A DNA stretch of 60,000 nucleotides from Owenia fusiformis (lineage: Eukaryota; Annelida; Polychaeta; Sabellida; Oweniidae), in the NCBI GenBank assembly GCA_903813345.2, contig CAIIXF020000009.1, positions 10,474,030 to 10,534,029 on the forward strand, read 5' to 3'. Under the pieces are notes generated by a model. The model ran no database searches and was not told the origin of the DNA. It worked only from the letters and a program-made list of their open reading frames with translations. The position numbers and the translations under genes are program-made. This document shows positions 1-13,107 of this stretch, one piece after another (within the stretch, counting starts at the first letter, position 1; each line of letters opens with the position of its first letter).

Positions 1-3000
1 GTCAAAGCTGGTGACAGATTTTTAATTTTCAATATTTGAAATTTCATTAAATAAATAAGTATCATAGAGAGGAACAACAACTTGTTAAGCTTATGTTAGG
101 AATCTTAGGGTCAACAGAAAAACACAAAAAATGGAGAAGAAAGACAGAATATGTTTGCTGTTGATTTTGGTGATGTTTGCAATGGGACTTGCCGTGGTGT
201 CACTCGCTGGCTCTGCAATATTTTACTATAAAATAGAGGAGCTGAAGACTCGCATTGAAACACTTGAAAATCAGGTATGTCAAAGTATATTTGTAGGTTG
301 TATTTAATACTCTGGTGCAGTGACATATAAAATATGGTAGGATTAAGAAAGTCACTGAGACTATTACCATGGGCATTATAAGATGAATGCCTATGCTATT
401 ACCAAGAAAATTTACATAACTTCAGATAATTCAGATAACACTGACCTTAATTCCCAATAAGTTCATTTCATTCATACTGATGTCATTTCAAGACATGTTG
501 AAAAAATAGATGAATACATATCAAAAGTATATTAAAATCACTCCAAAACCAAACAATCTAATCACATTTTTGTCAATATATAGAGAATAAGCAAAACTCC
601 AGCATGTTTATTTTTCAAGCAACTGATCCAGAGTTCCACTGAGCAGAGAGATAGATCACATGACAGCAGAATCATACATTCAAAACGTGGAAAACGTCAA
701 GCTGCAGGTACATCTGCAAGTAAGTTTAAGACTATTACAGTAGAAACAAATATACTCAAGTCTCTAGCTTATTACTTGGCCAGAAGTCATGGGATGTAGA
801 CCACTGTGCCATGTACTAATAAAAAAAAAGTTTTGTTATGAGAATAATACATCTAAAATTAAAATCCCTGGGTCTGCCATTTTTTAAACAGTCACAATAT
901 GTTGTTAATGACTGACATTAATTATTGGATGTAAATACAAAAATAGCAATCTAAAAGATTTGAACTGCATGTAATATATTGATCACTCCTTGCCTGTTTT
1001 GAAATTTTTTATTTGGTAATAAGGTCAAAATGTGCAATTCAAATTCTGAATTTAAAATTTTGTAATCTCAATATGACTCCATGACAGCAGAATATGGCAG
1101 CGGTAAAAGGCGGTGATGAAAATTCTCTGAATAACAGCCTAATATGTACATAGCAGAGATGGTCTGAGTATCAGAATGAGCCTATGTAGACAAACATGCA
1201 CAAAGATCACCAATAATATAGGCTATAAATGGTGTATAAAAGAGGCAATTTCAAATTCTTTGCTTTAGAGAGGGGATCAATGCCTAGTGCATCGCAATAG
1301 AATGAACTACACAAATATCAACATAATTTCTTTTTCATGAGGTATCATCTACACTGTATATGAATACCCAACATGCCTTAAAGTCCGCACAAAAATCCAC
1401 ACTGATTGTTTTTCATATAGCACTGTCAGCATTTGTTGAATTCATTGCTCTGAAGCAACATAAATGATTATTAACCTCTTGAATCCCAGGCTCTAAAATC
1501 GGTTGAAACTAGAGAATTTTTCATTTTTGACACCTTTTGACATTTTCCTACATACCTATACAACTTTAGATGCTCGACTTAGTAAAATTAGATGGCAGAG
1601 ATCATTTCTACACATTTTAAAACAATTTTTGCGTAAAATGGATGAAAATTTTTCAAATAAGAGCAATTTTAGTGAAAAATTTATGACAGATTTTCTCGTC
1701 ACTCTGGGTTTCAAGGTCAAGTCAAGAGATTAAATGGACATAAAATGATTAATCCAATAAAGAGCATAAAAGAAGACATCTGAAAATCATGTAACGTTTC
1801 TGTTAAATTAAAAATATATTTAGTATGTTGATTTTTACAATATTTAAGCTGGAAATATATATGGACGAGATGGTAGAGATGGCATGGCAGGACCACAAGG
1901 ACCAGCTGGACAACAAGGACCACCTGGACCAGCAGGAAGAGATGGAAGTCCAGGAAGGGATGGAAGAGATGTGAGTGCCCTACATATTAAGTAAAATTTA
2001 TCTGGAGATATAACTAATCAAATTCTGATTGATCCGAGATCTTCAATGCTCGTTTCCAATATTTCAATAAGAAGGACAATGTATAATGTACTAAAAGGTT
2101 TCATTTTAGGGACTGACAGGCCAGGGTTTATCAGCCGAAGATATCAAGGACCTGGTAGAGGCACTTCAGACAAATGATTGCATAAATAGGTCATCTGATA
2201 TACGAGGGCCCCAAGTATCACCAGCACCTATCGGCAGTAGCCCTTCTGGGACAGGGGGTGCTACGTATGTGAGATGGGGAAGGACAACATGTCCCACTAA
2301 TGTAGAGCAAGTCTATTCAGGTAAAATATGGTAATATTTGTAAAGTACAAAAAATAAATACCTCTTTGTTGCTGTGTTCTGTTACAATATTTGGTCCTTT
2401 CCCTTTGGCACTTTGCATACATACATATAAACATAACACAGCTTCATATAATTATAAATGTAATGTATTACGGTAAAACAAACTCTGTATGGGAGTATCA
2501 TCACCTATGTGAGAGAGGTCATGATAAAAGAGGGCATAGGAAATCAAAAAGAGGAACCACATGAGAAGATAATATGACCAAGTTATAATTTTTAGGGATA
2601 GCTGGAAAATCATATTATAAGGATGCAGGAGGAGGTGCTAATTATCTGTGCCTACCAAGGGATCCAGAGTGGGGAAAGACCATGGCTGGCTGGCAAGCAG
2701 AAGCGAATATACATGGAGTGGAATATGAACTTGGCTTGAACAACCCATTCCTTACAGACAACTTCCCAGACCCAAGTCAACCTGCTTCCTGGCTTCAGGA
2801 CCATGATGTGGTATGCACTGTTTGTAGGGTCCCAGAGCGTGGTAGTCAGATCATGATTCCTGCACATAAATCATGTTCTGATACCTGGACAAAAGAATAC
2901 AATGGCTATCTTATGAGTGAGCATTACAAGCACACAAAATCTGACTTTATTTGTGTTGATGAAGCTCCTGAAGCAGATGAAGGAGGTCATGAAAACAAGA

Positions 3001-3120
3001 ATGGGGGTTTACTTTATGTAGTTGAAGCCTATTGTGGTCATGGTCTACCTTGCCCAAATTACCAACATGGTTTTGAGCTCACTTGTGCTGTATGTACTAA
3101 ATAGATCTTAGACACCATAC
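1..3120 (+). repeat. Segmental duplication, left copy
   Basis: This stretch matches 5535-9912 almost base for base in exons and introns, apart from small indels and one large insertion in the right copy. Similarity ends just after the stop codon, near 3120 and 9912. The left copy begins at or before the window edge. The intron identity is high enough to imply a recent tandem duplication. Confidence 0.85.
131..3104 (+). CDS. Membrane-anchored short-chain collagen (C4-like), copy 1
   Basis: Five exons, all with GT-AG borders and matching phase: 131-274, 620-719, 1849-1970, 2110-2320 and 2596-3104 (1,086 nt, 361 residues). Visible in order: short tail, one membrane segment (about 7-32), coiled coil (about 33-60), the dibasic site RGKR at 71-74, 13 Gly-X-Y triplets from about 87, then a Cys-rich C-terminal domain with motifs YVRWGRTTCP, CLPRDPEWG, DVVCTVCRVP and ELTCAVCTK. 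The last two exons resemble the non-collagenous end of short-chain collagen C4-like proteins of sponges, cnidarians and molluscs (recalled family). I infer a type II membrane collagen shed by a furin-like protease into the extracellular matrix. The start is the ATG at 131 because it is conserved in all three copies. The ATG at 94 lies out of frame with it here. No signal peptide is needed with an N-terminal anchor. Confidence 0.85.
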
Positions 3121-3167
3121 TGAGTGAAACATGATGTCATTGCAGAGACTTATACATACATTTAGGA

Positions 3168-3868
3168 TGTGCCAAAAAGCTTTGCCAACTTAACAATGAA
3201 TATCTCTTTAACCAATTGAGTTCCATTAAGGAACATCTGCACAATTAAAGTTGGTTCAATGTTCTTAAGCAAAGTTTCACTACTATAGCAAGTATATATA
3301 TGTCCCATTTGCTGAAACAATAAACCTAGAGTGTTATATTGTTTTGCTAAGTAAGTTTGAAGGGGTCTACAATGAGGGAATGACATTGATAGGCCATCCT
3401 AATAGTTCCAACAAGATGGAGGCTACACCACACACATCCAACACCACCTTGGAGTAGCTTCAGAATAATTGTGATAATCCACTCATCAGTCATAGAGCAG
3501 ATAACAACAGGGCACCCCACTCCCCAAATCTGAACACCCCAGATTTGTATCTATGGGGGTTCCTTAAGAATAACGTGTATGCCAACAAGCCTCAAAATAT
3601 TGCATAGCTGAAACAAAAGATAACACAAAAGACAAGAGCCATATTTAGGGATGAATGCCTACATGTTATCAACAACTTTGCCCATTGTTTACAACGCTGT
3701 CACCAGACACAGTGCCGATTAGGAGCAAATTATTTGAATTGCCAGCAAATGTGAAGTGGTGAAACTTTGTCAACACTGAACTAACTTGAAATTGTGAAAA
3801 ATATCTTTTATCAAACTATATTGGTTAAAGAGATATTCATTGTTAGGTGGGTAAAGTTTTCAATATTG
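3168..3868 (+). mobile_element. Decayed Tc1/mariner-type transposon remnant
   Basis: Perfect 26-bp inverted repeats lie at 3191-3216 and 3820-3845, with weaker similarity continuing outward. Between them the + strand holds a broken transposase C-terminus. The segment at 3412-3460 reads as the FQQDGA-TPHTSN type block after one frameshift, and 3505-3600 reads as the SPDL/TPDxxLWGxLK block followed by a VYAN-like stretch. These blocks are typical of Tc1/mariner-class DDE transposases (recalled). The element is only about 0.7 kb with several stops, so it is dead and internally deleted. Confidence 0.6.
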
Positions 3869-5534
3869 TATTTTCAGTATTGTTTTACAAATATACTTGT
3901 ATATCTGGCAGAGGGAAATGGCCAATAAATAAATGACAAAATAATAATCATCCGATCCTAAACACTCAGCAAATAATATCAAGTTTTTAATTTGATTGAA
4001 ATCATGGAGGGTAACATTGGAAAGTGAAACAATAACCGCCATAAATACAAAAACAGGATGCAAAATTAATATCGCAATCACTTTTTACATCGATTTTATT
4101 ATATTAAAACCTATAAATATTAGCCATGAATTGAATTAGTTTATTTGCCAATGACCTTTTCATGTTTCAATCAGTTATATGCAAGCACACATCCTGATCT
4201 AGCATTATTGAAATACCACAATGTGAACAAATAAAGCCAGCTACCATCATGTTTGCTTTGTCATCCAGGCATTATCAATTTCTATGTTTTATATGGTGTA
4301 GAGATTAATAGTGTTCATTATTCAAAAGTCATGTATCAGTGAAATACTGTAAACCCATGATAAATGTACAAGACATACTGTCACCACCTGCTAATACAAA
4401 GTATGAAATACAGAACTTATATCAGTGTAATTCCCTAACTTCATTACCAAGGTTGGTTAAACCGATATTGCCTAAAATATGAAGATGTGTTTATTATGCA
4501 ACTGTAGATAATTACTGTAATTTTTTCAATTTAACCTGTTCTTAACTCTCAAGCTATGAATATTTATACATATGAGTCCTGTAATTTACTGCTGTAACAT
4601 CTCTGCATGCATTCATTGTTTAAATTTATTGTCAAAATAACTAGAATATGCACATTTACAGTATTCTTTGTGGAAATGTCATTGATTCAAGGTGATGTGG
4701 ATGTTAAAACATTCCAAGCTAAAGTCAAGGATGGTACAGGTTGTCTGGAAACTTTTGTCTGAAAACATCGTCTTTTTGCAAATATTAAAATCATGAGTAA
4801 AGTCATACAGAGCCAAGATTAAAATGTACTACACTGTATTTGTAATATCACTCAAGTAAGAATTCTGCAGATAATTGTCAGTTTAGTGAAAAATTTAACT
4901 CAAGGTTGGGGGTCTTTCCTTGGGATGTGGTGGTGGGATAGGGGAGGGAACATTAGACACTGTTTCTTATGAATTGATTCTTTATATCATTTTTGGAGAT
5001 GGTTGGGATTTGTTTTCCTTATATTCATTTACAGGTATACTCTTAGATTTTGCTTTTCTATCTTTTATTTTGTTTATCTTGGTGTCTGCACTAGCGCTTA
5101 TCAAGTTTTCAAGTTTTCAAGTTTTCACTCCCAATGTTTCTATGCAAGGATTTGCTAAAACAGTGGAAACACATTCACAAAATATCAACATGTTGAGATC
5201 TAAATACATTTACAATCATAGGAAGTGCTGGCATTAAAGATTTATAAGGGAAACCAATACTAGTAGGTGAAAAGAACACTAAAATATGTTATCATCATCA
5301 TGTTCCATTAACAGATACAAAAAACTTCACAAAAAACAGCAAGTAAAAATACAAAAATTTGTTGACCACATTCCAAACTGATTTCCATCAAGTTCTTATA
5401 TATATAATGTCACAAAGTTTAATTGCTACTAAACTTTCCAGTCACCCTTTCCTTTGTCAATATTCAACCTTGTGAGTCTGAATCATAACAGCAATTTGCA
5501 GTTGTAAACAGAGAAGTCTAGCATCAGAGCAAAA
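3869..5534. other. Intergenic spacer between collagen copies 1 and 2
   Basis: AT-rich sequence with only short unconvincing ORFs on both strands. A small direct repeat of AAGTTTTC occurs near 5103-5127. Nothing else recognisable was seen. Confidence 0.5.
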
Positions 5535-5664
5535 GTCAAAGCTGGTGAAAGATTTTTAATTTTCAATATTTGAAATTTCATTAAATAATAAGTATCATAG
5601 AGAGGAACAACAACTTGTTAAGCTTATGTTAGGAATCTTAGGGTCAACAGAAAAACACAAAAAA

Positions 5665-8600
5665 ATGGAGAAGAAAGACAGAATATGTTTGCTGTTGATT
5701 TTGGTGATGTTTGCAATGGGACTTGCTGTGGTATCATTGGCTGGTTCTGCAATATTTTACTATAAAATAGAGGAGCTGAAGACTCGCATTGAAACACTTG
5801 AAAATCAGGTATGTCAAAGTATATTTGTAGGTTGTATTTAATACTCTGGTGCAGTGACATATAAAATATGGTAGGATTAAGTCACTGAGGCTATTACCAT
5901 GGGCATTATAAGATGAATGCCTATGCTATTACCAAGAAAATTTACATAACTTCAGATAATTCAGATAACACTGACCTTAATTCCCAACCAGAACAACGGC
6001 AACGCCAAAGCGTAGCGAATCCCATCGAACAGCCATGGATGGCATTTTTACAAACAAAGTATATAGCAAAAATGGCAGCCATTTTTCAAAATGGCCGCCT
6101 TCTACCAAAAGTGTCATTAGACCATGTGCCATGCTTATAGTATTCATATACCAAATATGAACAAAATCGCTCCACTACTTTTCAAGTTAAAGTAAAAAAC
6201 GTTAAAATGGCGGCCATTTTTCAAAATGGCCACCTTCTACCAAAAGTGCCATAAGACAGTGTGCCGTGCTTATAGTATTTACATACCAAATATAAACAAA
6301 ATCGCTCCACTACTTTTCGAGTTATTGTAAAATACGTTAAAATGGTGGCCATTTTGAAAAATGACCGCCTTTTACCAAAAGTGTCATTAGACAGTGTGCC
6401 ATGCTTACAGTATTCACATACCAAATATGAACAAAATCGCTTCACTACTTTTCGAGTTATAGTCAAATACGTTAAAATGGCGGCCATTTTTCAAAATGTT
6501 TTTCAAAATGGCCGCCTTCTACCAAAAGTGTCATAGGACAGTGTGTCATGCTTATAGTATTCACATACCAAATATGAACAAAATCGCTCCACTACTTTTC
6601 GAGTTATAGTAAAATACGTTAAAATGGTAGCTATTTTTCAAAATGGTGGCCATTTTTCAAAATGGCCGCCTTCTACCAAAAGTGTCTTTAGACAGTGTGC
6701 AATGTTTATAGTATTCACATACCAAATATGAACAAAATCGCTCCACTACTTTTCGAGTTACAGCAAAAATCGTAAAATAACGAGAAAAGGCCGCCATTTT
6801 TCAAGATGGCTGCCATGTGCTTCTTTAATATCTACATTTCTAGCTTTATTAATGTCCTATATAATTTTTTTACATCTAAAACATATTGCTATTACAGTTT
6901 TACATATTGCACCTAAATTACTGTAAATTCGGCACTAAAATGGCCGCCATTTTGAAATGAGCGGCCATTTTGAAATGAGCGGCCATTTTGAAAATCGGCT
7001 TTCGAGCAGAACTTCTACCCCCATAGGGTATTTGTGTACAAAATATCAACAAAATCAGGCCAACGGTATTTGAGTTATTGCCCGGACGGACGGACGGACG
7101 GACGGACGGACGGACGGACGTACGTACGGACGGACGGACGGACGGACGGACGGACAGACGGAGGCGTTCCCTATATCCCTCCGAACTTCGTTCGATGGGA
7201 TAATAAGTTCATTTCATTCATACTGATGTCATTTCAAGACATGTTGAAAAAATAGATGAATACATATCAAAAGTATATTAAAATCACTCCAAAACCAAAC
7301 AATCTAATCACATTTTTGTCAATATATAGAGAATAAGCAAAACTCCAGCATGTTTATTTTTCAAGCAACTGATCCAGAGTTCCACTGAGCAGAGAGATAG
7401 ATCACATGACAGCAGAATCATACATTCAAAACGTGGAAAACGTCAAGCTGCAGGTACATCTGCAAGTAAGTTTAAGACTATTACAGAAGAAACAAATATA
7501 CTCAAGTCTCTAGCTAACTACTTGGCCAGAAGTCATGGGATGTAGACCACTGTGCCATGTACTAATAAAAAAAAAGTTTTGTTATGAGAATAATACATCT
7601 AAAATTAAAATCCCTGGGTCTGCCATTTTTTAAACAGTCACAATATGTTGTTAATGACTGACATTAATTATTGGTTGTAAATACAAAAATAGCAATCTAA
7701 AAGATTTGAACTGCATGTTATATATTGATCACTCCTTGCCTGTTTTGAAATTTTTTATTTGGTAATAAGGTCAAAATGTGCAATTCAAATTCTGAAGTAA
7801 AAAAATGGTGGCCATTTTTTTAAAATTTTGTAATCTCAATATGACTCCATGACAGCAGAATATGGCAGCGGTAAAAGGCGGTGATGAAAATTCTCTGAAT
7901 AACAGCCTAATATGTACATAGCAGAGATGGTCTGAGTATCAGAATGAGCCTATGTAGACAAACATGCACAAAGATCACCAATAATAAAGGCTATAAATGG
8001 TGTATAAAAGAGGCAATTTCAAATTCTTTGCTTTAGAGAGGGGATCAATGCCTAGTGCATCGCAATAGAATGAAGTACACAAATATCAACATAATTTCTT
8101 TTTCATGAGGTATCATCTACACTGTATACGAATACCCAACATGCCTTAAAGTCCGCACAAAAATCCACACTGATTGTTTTTCATATAGCACTGTCAGCAT
8201 TTATTGAATTCATTGCTCTGAAGCAACATAAATGATAATTAACCTCTTGAATCCCAGGCTCTAAAATCGGTTGAAACCAGAGAATTTTTCATTTTTGACA
8301 CCTTTTGACATTTTCTTACATACCTATACAACTTTAGATGCTCGACTTAGTAAAATTAGATGGCAGAGATCATTTCTACACATTTTAAAACAATTTTTGC
8401 GTAAAATGGATGAACATTTTTCAAATAAGAGCAATTTTAGTGAAAAATTTTATGACGGATTTTCTCCTCACTCTGGGTTTCAAGGTCATTTCTGAGGTGA
8501 CAAGAAATCTCGTCACTCCAGGTAGTCAAGAGGTTAAATGGACATAAAATGATAAATCCAATAAAGAGCATAAAAGAAGACATCTGAAAATCATGTAACG

Positions 8601-9896
8601 TTTCTGATAAATTAAAAATATATTTGGTATGTTGATTTTTACAATATTTAAGCTGGAAATATATATGGACGAGATGGTAGAGATGGCATGGCAGGACCAC
8701 AAGGACCACCTGGACAACAAGGACCACCTGGACCAGCAGGAAGAGATGGAAGTCCAGGAAGGGATGGAAGAGATGTGAGTGCCCTACATAAGTAAAGTTT
8801 ATCTGGAGATACAACTAATCAAATTCTGATTGATCCGAGATCTTCAATGTTCCTTCCAATATTTCAATAAGAAGGAAGACTAGTATGTAGTACAAGGTTT
8901 AATTTTAGGGATTGGCAGGCCAAGGTTTATCAGCCGAAGATATCAAGGACCTGGTAGAGGCACTTCAGACAAATGATTGCATAAATAGGTCCTCTAATAT
9001 ACAAGGGCCCCAAGTATCACCAGCACCTATTGGCAGTGGTCCTCCTGGAACAGGTGGTGCTACATATGTGAGATGGGGAAGGACAACATGTCCCACTAAT
9101 GTAGAGCAAGTCTATTCAGGTAAAATATGGTAATATTTGTAAAGTACAAAAAATAAATACCTCTTTGTTGCTGTGTTCTGTTACAATATTTGGTCCTTTC
9201 CCTTTGGCACTTTTGCATACATTATAAACATAAACAGCTTTATATAATAATAGATGTAATATATTGCGATAAAACTCTGTATGGGAGTATCATCACCTAT
9301 GTGAGAGAGGTCATGATAAAAGAGGGCATAGGAAATCAAAAAGAGGCACCACATGAGAAGATAATATGACCAAGTTATAATTTTTAGGGATAGCTGGAAA
9401 ATCATATTATGCTGACGCAGGAGGAGGTGCTAATTATCTGTGCCTACCAAGGGATCCAGAGTGGGGAAAGACCATGGCTGGCTGGCAGCAAGGTTCAGCA
9501 ATGCATGGCGTTGAATATGAACTTGGCTTGAACAACCCATTCCTTACTGAAAACTTCCCAGACCCAAGCCAACCTGCTTCCTGGCTACACGACCATGATG
9601 TGGTATGCACTGTCTGTAGGGTCCCAGAGCGTGGTAGTCAGATCATGATTCCTGCACATAAATCATGTCCTGATACCTGGACAAAAGAATACAATGGCTA
9701 TCTTATGAGTGAGCGTCATAAGAATACAAAATCTGACTTTATTTGTGTTGATGAAGCTCCTGAAGCAGATGAAGGAGGTCATGAAGACAAGAATGGGGGT
9801 TTACTTTATGTAGTTGAAGCCTATTGTGCTCATGCTCTACCTTGCCCAAATTACCAACATGGTTTCGAGCTCACCTGTGCTGTATGTACTAAATAG
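5665..9896 (+). CDS. Membrane-anchored short-chain collagen (C4-like), copy 2
   Basis: Exons 5665-5808, 7366-7465, 8653-8774, 8909-9119 and 9388-9896 have exactly the same lengths (144, 100, 122, 211 and 509 nt) and phases as copy 1, giving 361 residues. The domain order is the same: tail, membrane segment, coiled coil, RGKR site, Gly-X-Y run and Cys-rich end. Differences are few, for example GLAG for GLTG at the start of exon 4 and a QQGSAMHG stretch in exon 5. One extra A before the start codon opens the frame upstream to a Met at 5626, but copy 1 lacks that frame, so the conserved ATG at 5665 is preferred. A polyadenylation signal AATAAA follows at about 10019. Intron 1 carries a HINE-like insertion. 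Confidence 0.85.
5988..7201 (+). mobile_element. HINE/pearl-like non-autonomous element, family A
   Basis: Present in intron 1 of copy 2 and absent from the equivalent site near 467 in copy 1, so the borders are known to within two bases. It splits an AA dinucleotide (TT on the other strand) with no longer target duplication. Subterminal inverted repeats ATCCCATCGAAC (6019-6030) and GTTCGATGGGAT (7190-7201) flank about five to six diverged tandem core units of roughly 130-140 bp, then a GGAC-type microsatellite at 7082-7160. These traits match Helentron-associated elements (HINEs) and bivalve pearl elements as I recall them. Confidence 0.7.
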
Positions 9897-9912
9897 ATAT
9901 TAGACACCATAA

Positions 9913-11930
9913 GACAAGTATTCGCATAAAGTGTGATACATGAGGTCCCACTAATTCGTTACAGAATGCAACATTTATCATATGAGTCTCAAACTGATTG
10001 ATTTGTGGATGTGTTAAATAATAAAACTAAGGAGATGATGATTTAATAGGATTATTAATTTTCTATTAACTTTTGGAGGTTTAGAAATGCCTACACTTGA
10101 AATACTTCACATTTTTAATTTCTTTTAAAATGAACCATGGCTTAATATTGTGTATCAATGAAATCACTATTTACTGTAGTTTATTACTTTACAATGAATA
10201 ATCTGTGGCTTGTGAATTTTAAGATATGTTGTGTTGTTTTAGAATGAGATCCATGAAACAATTCTATGGCATCATTCCCAAGTCAGGACATCCCAAGTTT
10301 ACCAACCAACTAAGATGCAAAAATGTCCAAATTCATTGATATTGAGGAGGCCTACCATATTTTCAAAATTATTGCTAATCAGCATAAAAATGGAAGCATT
10401 TTCATGTTTAAAAGACAAAAAAATGATTATTGCTGTGAGCAGCAGTATTGTATATTGTGACCTCAATGTGTCTCTATCATTAGTTGCACCTGTAATATTT
10501 AAATGCTTATTGGAAGCTTTGTTAATCACTTCAATGGGGATAGAAATATTGTTATTTTACCAGTATATTAGAATTATAGTCATGAACTAGACAATTGTGT
10601 TTTATATAATTGAAACTGGATAACTATGAATGAGAAAAATAGCAACTCCCCAGAGTAGGTAATTCCACCAACCTATAGACATATTTTATCACTCCTCTTT
10701 GTTATTTCATGTAAAATATAATGGGGCAGAAGCATCCTGTCCTTTTTGCAAATCTATCAATGAAATCATGTTAAAAATTCTTTCTTTCTAGAGTAGAGGT
10801 CTTATCCCCAAATAAGATATTTGAGTTTTTAGATAAAAATTCCTTCCTAAAAAGGCAGCTATTTTGGATTAAACAGCAATTTGAAATCCCCTTTTTAGTT
10901 AAGTTCTATACCCATTAGGCAACCACATATAAAACCTTAATCAAATCCAATAATTGGTATTTTAGTGATCAAAGGTAATGTTTTTGAAAAATGACAGCCA
11001 TTTTGAATAGAATTCCTGCTCAAAGAGAAATCAAATTACCAAATGATTAGCCTAAAACTATGGGGCAATTCAGTTAATTGATACTTTAATGAAAAAATAT
11101 GTGTCAGCCATTTTGAATATAGTGGGCATCTTGATAATGTCTTCTTGACCAGAGGTCCTATATCACTATGACATCAGCATGTAAAATTTAAACCAAATCG
11201 ACCAGTCAGATATATGAACGGACAGACAAATGGACAAATAGATGGCTTAGCTATATCCCTCTCAAACTTTTTTCAGTGGGAAAATTACTCTATTCAAAGC
11301 GTTAATAAACTAAAATAATGTTATGTTTGAACAGTGGATGAAGTCAAACATTAACAATTACAGCAATAATGTTCATTTACATTAACTATATAATAGTCAA
11401 TGATGTAGTTGCTACAGGGTGATACAGGAGAAAGATTGTTTCTGAATTGTATCATATATTTGATGGATTGTTCAGATAAGTGAACTTAAAGGTTTGTGTT
11501 AGACCTTTAATGGAGGAAGGGTCAGGAATTTGATATGCACTATCATTTCCATGGGAATGTGTTTTGTCTGGGGAGTATCGGCTTTTAGAATGTATAACTA
11601 ACTTACTATATTTCTGGCCAGTTATAAGAATTTTTCTGTAATTAGGGAAAAGAAGTGGTAAATTTTATATCATTTATCAGTTGACCACTTTTAAATAGGC
11701 TTCAAATATCCCAAAACAGCATGGCATTCACTGGATATATATTTCAGTACCAATAGTTCAAAGTTGGAATGCAAAACTGTAATATCATCAAGTCTTAATA
11801 TCGCACCTCTTTCTAATTGCGCAAAAATATAACACGAAAGTTCATACAACTGTCCTTTTGTGACACTCTTTACTTTTGACAACATGAATTTGATATTATT
11901 CAAACAAAGATTTTGTGAATCATAAACATA
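9913..11930. other. Intergenic spacer between collagen copies 2 and 3
   Basis: AT-rich, with no supported gene. Overlapping short ORFs around 10300-10590 show no family resemblance. It contains a degenerate repeat element at about 10820-11285. Confidence 0.5.
10820..11285 (+). mobile_element. Degenerate HINE-like element
   Basis: It repeats the phrase 'gacagccattttgaata' type core, refers to AAATCGACCAGTCAGATAT and ends in a short GGACAGACAAATGGAC microsatellite at 11219-11241, followed by ATATCCCTCTCAAACTT. The layout resembles the A family but is strongly diverged. Borders are approximate. Confidence 0.4.
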
Positions 11931-12944
11931 TTGCATGTCCGAGTGAAAATGGAGAATAAAGATAGAATGTGTTTGCAATCAATTGTGATGTTTTTCACAA
12001 CGGGGGTTGCCGCTATATCACTCGCTTGCTCCATTACATTTTACTATGAGCTGATTCAGGAAAAGGAAGAAATACTGAAAGTGAGGGATGAAATGGAGAA
12101 CTTGAAAACCCGTATAAATGCTCTAGAAAAGCAGGTATGTATGTAGGACGTTTTCACCCTGTTTTTTTAGATTCAGCTTGCCACTTCTTTGGCAATGGGA
12201 ACAGCCTATGGGACGGCGTTATTGAAAACTGTATGTATGATGTTCAATTTGAAATGGGCATTTTATTGGATGTTACCTATAGCTAAAATGAATTTGCGAT
12301 TTAATAAATTTTCAATATCACCAGTGTAAAAATGAAAGACTACAGAATAAATATATTATTTTTTAAAGCAATGACATTCTTCTGATAATAGAGATAGAAT
12401 TCCTGATAGAATCATACATTTAAGCCGTGGAAAACGTCAAGCTGCAAGTACATCTACAAGTAAGTTTCAAGATATTGGCAACTTTGAACTATCAGTTTTA
12501 CAAGTTAAACACAATTATCCCTTTTTATAGTTGAAATCATGTTCATTTCATAAACCTTTATGATACAAGTTCATAATTACTAGGGGCCCTAAGTTTTTTT
12601 TAATCTCTATTGATTGGTTTAGCTTATATATTACTTTTTATTTCAAAGAATGCTTTCTGGGTTATCGATAGTAAAGAACAATCCATCTCTGGTATGTTCT
12701 TGGCAATGAAGTTACATATTAGGACAGATAATTTTTACAAAAAGAGGTGACCTTCAACTAACTTTTCCTTGGAAATTGTGAATAATTTGCAAGACATCAT
12801 TGACTTTTGATCAAGCTAAAGTGAATTTGGGAGACACTTGAACACCCTGTTTGAGTTACTTTTGATGGAAATGTATAAACGATTCAGTGATTCATTGCTT
12901 TGAACACAAAAAGTATCTTAAATTTAATATCAACTGTATTTGAG

Positions 12945-13048
12945 GTGGAAATATATGTGGACGAGATGGTAGAGATGGCATGGTAGGACCACAAGGACCA
13001 CCTGGACAACAAGGTCCACCTGGACCAGCAAGTAGAGATGGAAGAGAT
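12945..13048 (+). other. Collagen exon 3a of copy 3
   Basis: Acceptor TTTGAG and donor GTGAGT bound 104 nt encoding GNICGRDG and eight further Gly-X-Y-like triplets. One Gly is replaced by Ser (PAS before RDGRD). It starts in phase 1 and ends in phase 0, like exon 3 of copies 1 and 2. Confidence 0.65.
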
Positions 13049-13107
13049 GTGAGTTTTGACCTATGCACAGACCATTTATATTTATTCTCACTGCTATTAA
13101 ATTCAAG

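Larger units (their letters stand above)
5535..9912 (+). repeat. Segmental duplication, right copy
   Basis: Right partner of 1-3120. It begins with the same upstream sequence and ends just after the stop codon of collagen copy 2. It differs mainly by the 1.2 kb insertion at 5988-7201 and by small changes such as an extra GGTGGCCATTTTT block near 7805. Confidence 0.85.

Noticed and set aside
5626-5664. Upstream in-frame Met extending collagen copy 2 (MLGILGSTEKHKK)
   Set aside because: Copy 1 lacks one A before the start codon, which puts this Met out of frame, and copy 3 does not have it. The Met at 5665 is shared.
7034-7255. ORF of repeated GRTDGRTD residues
   Set aside because: It is the GGAC microsatellite of the HINE-like element read as protein.
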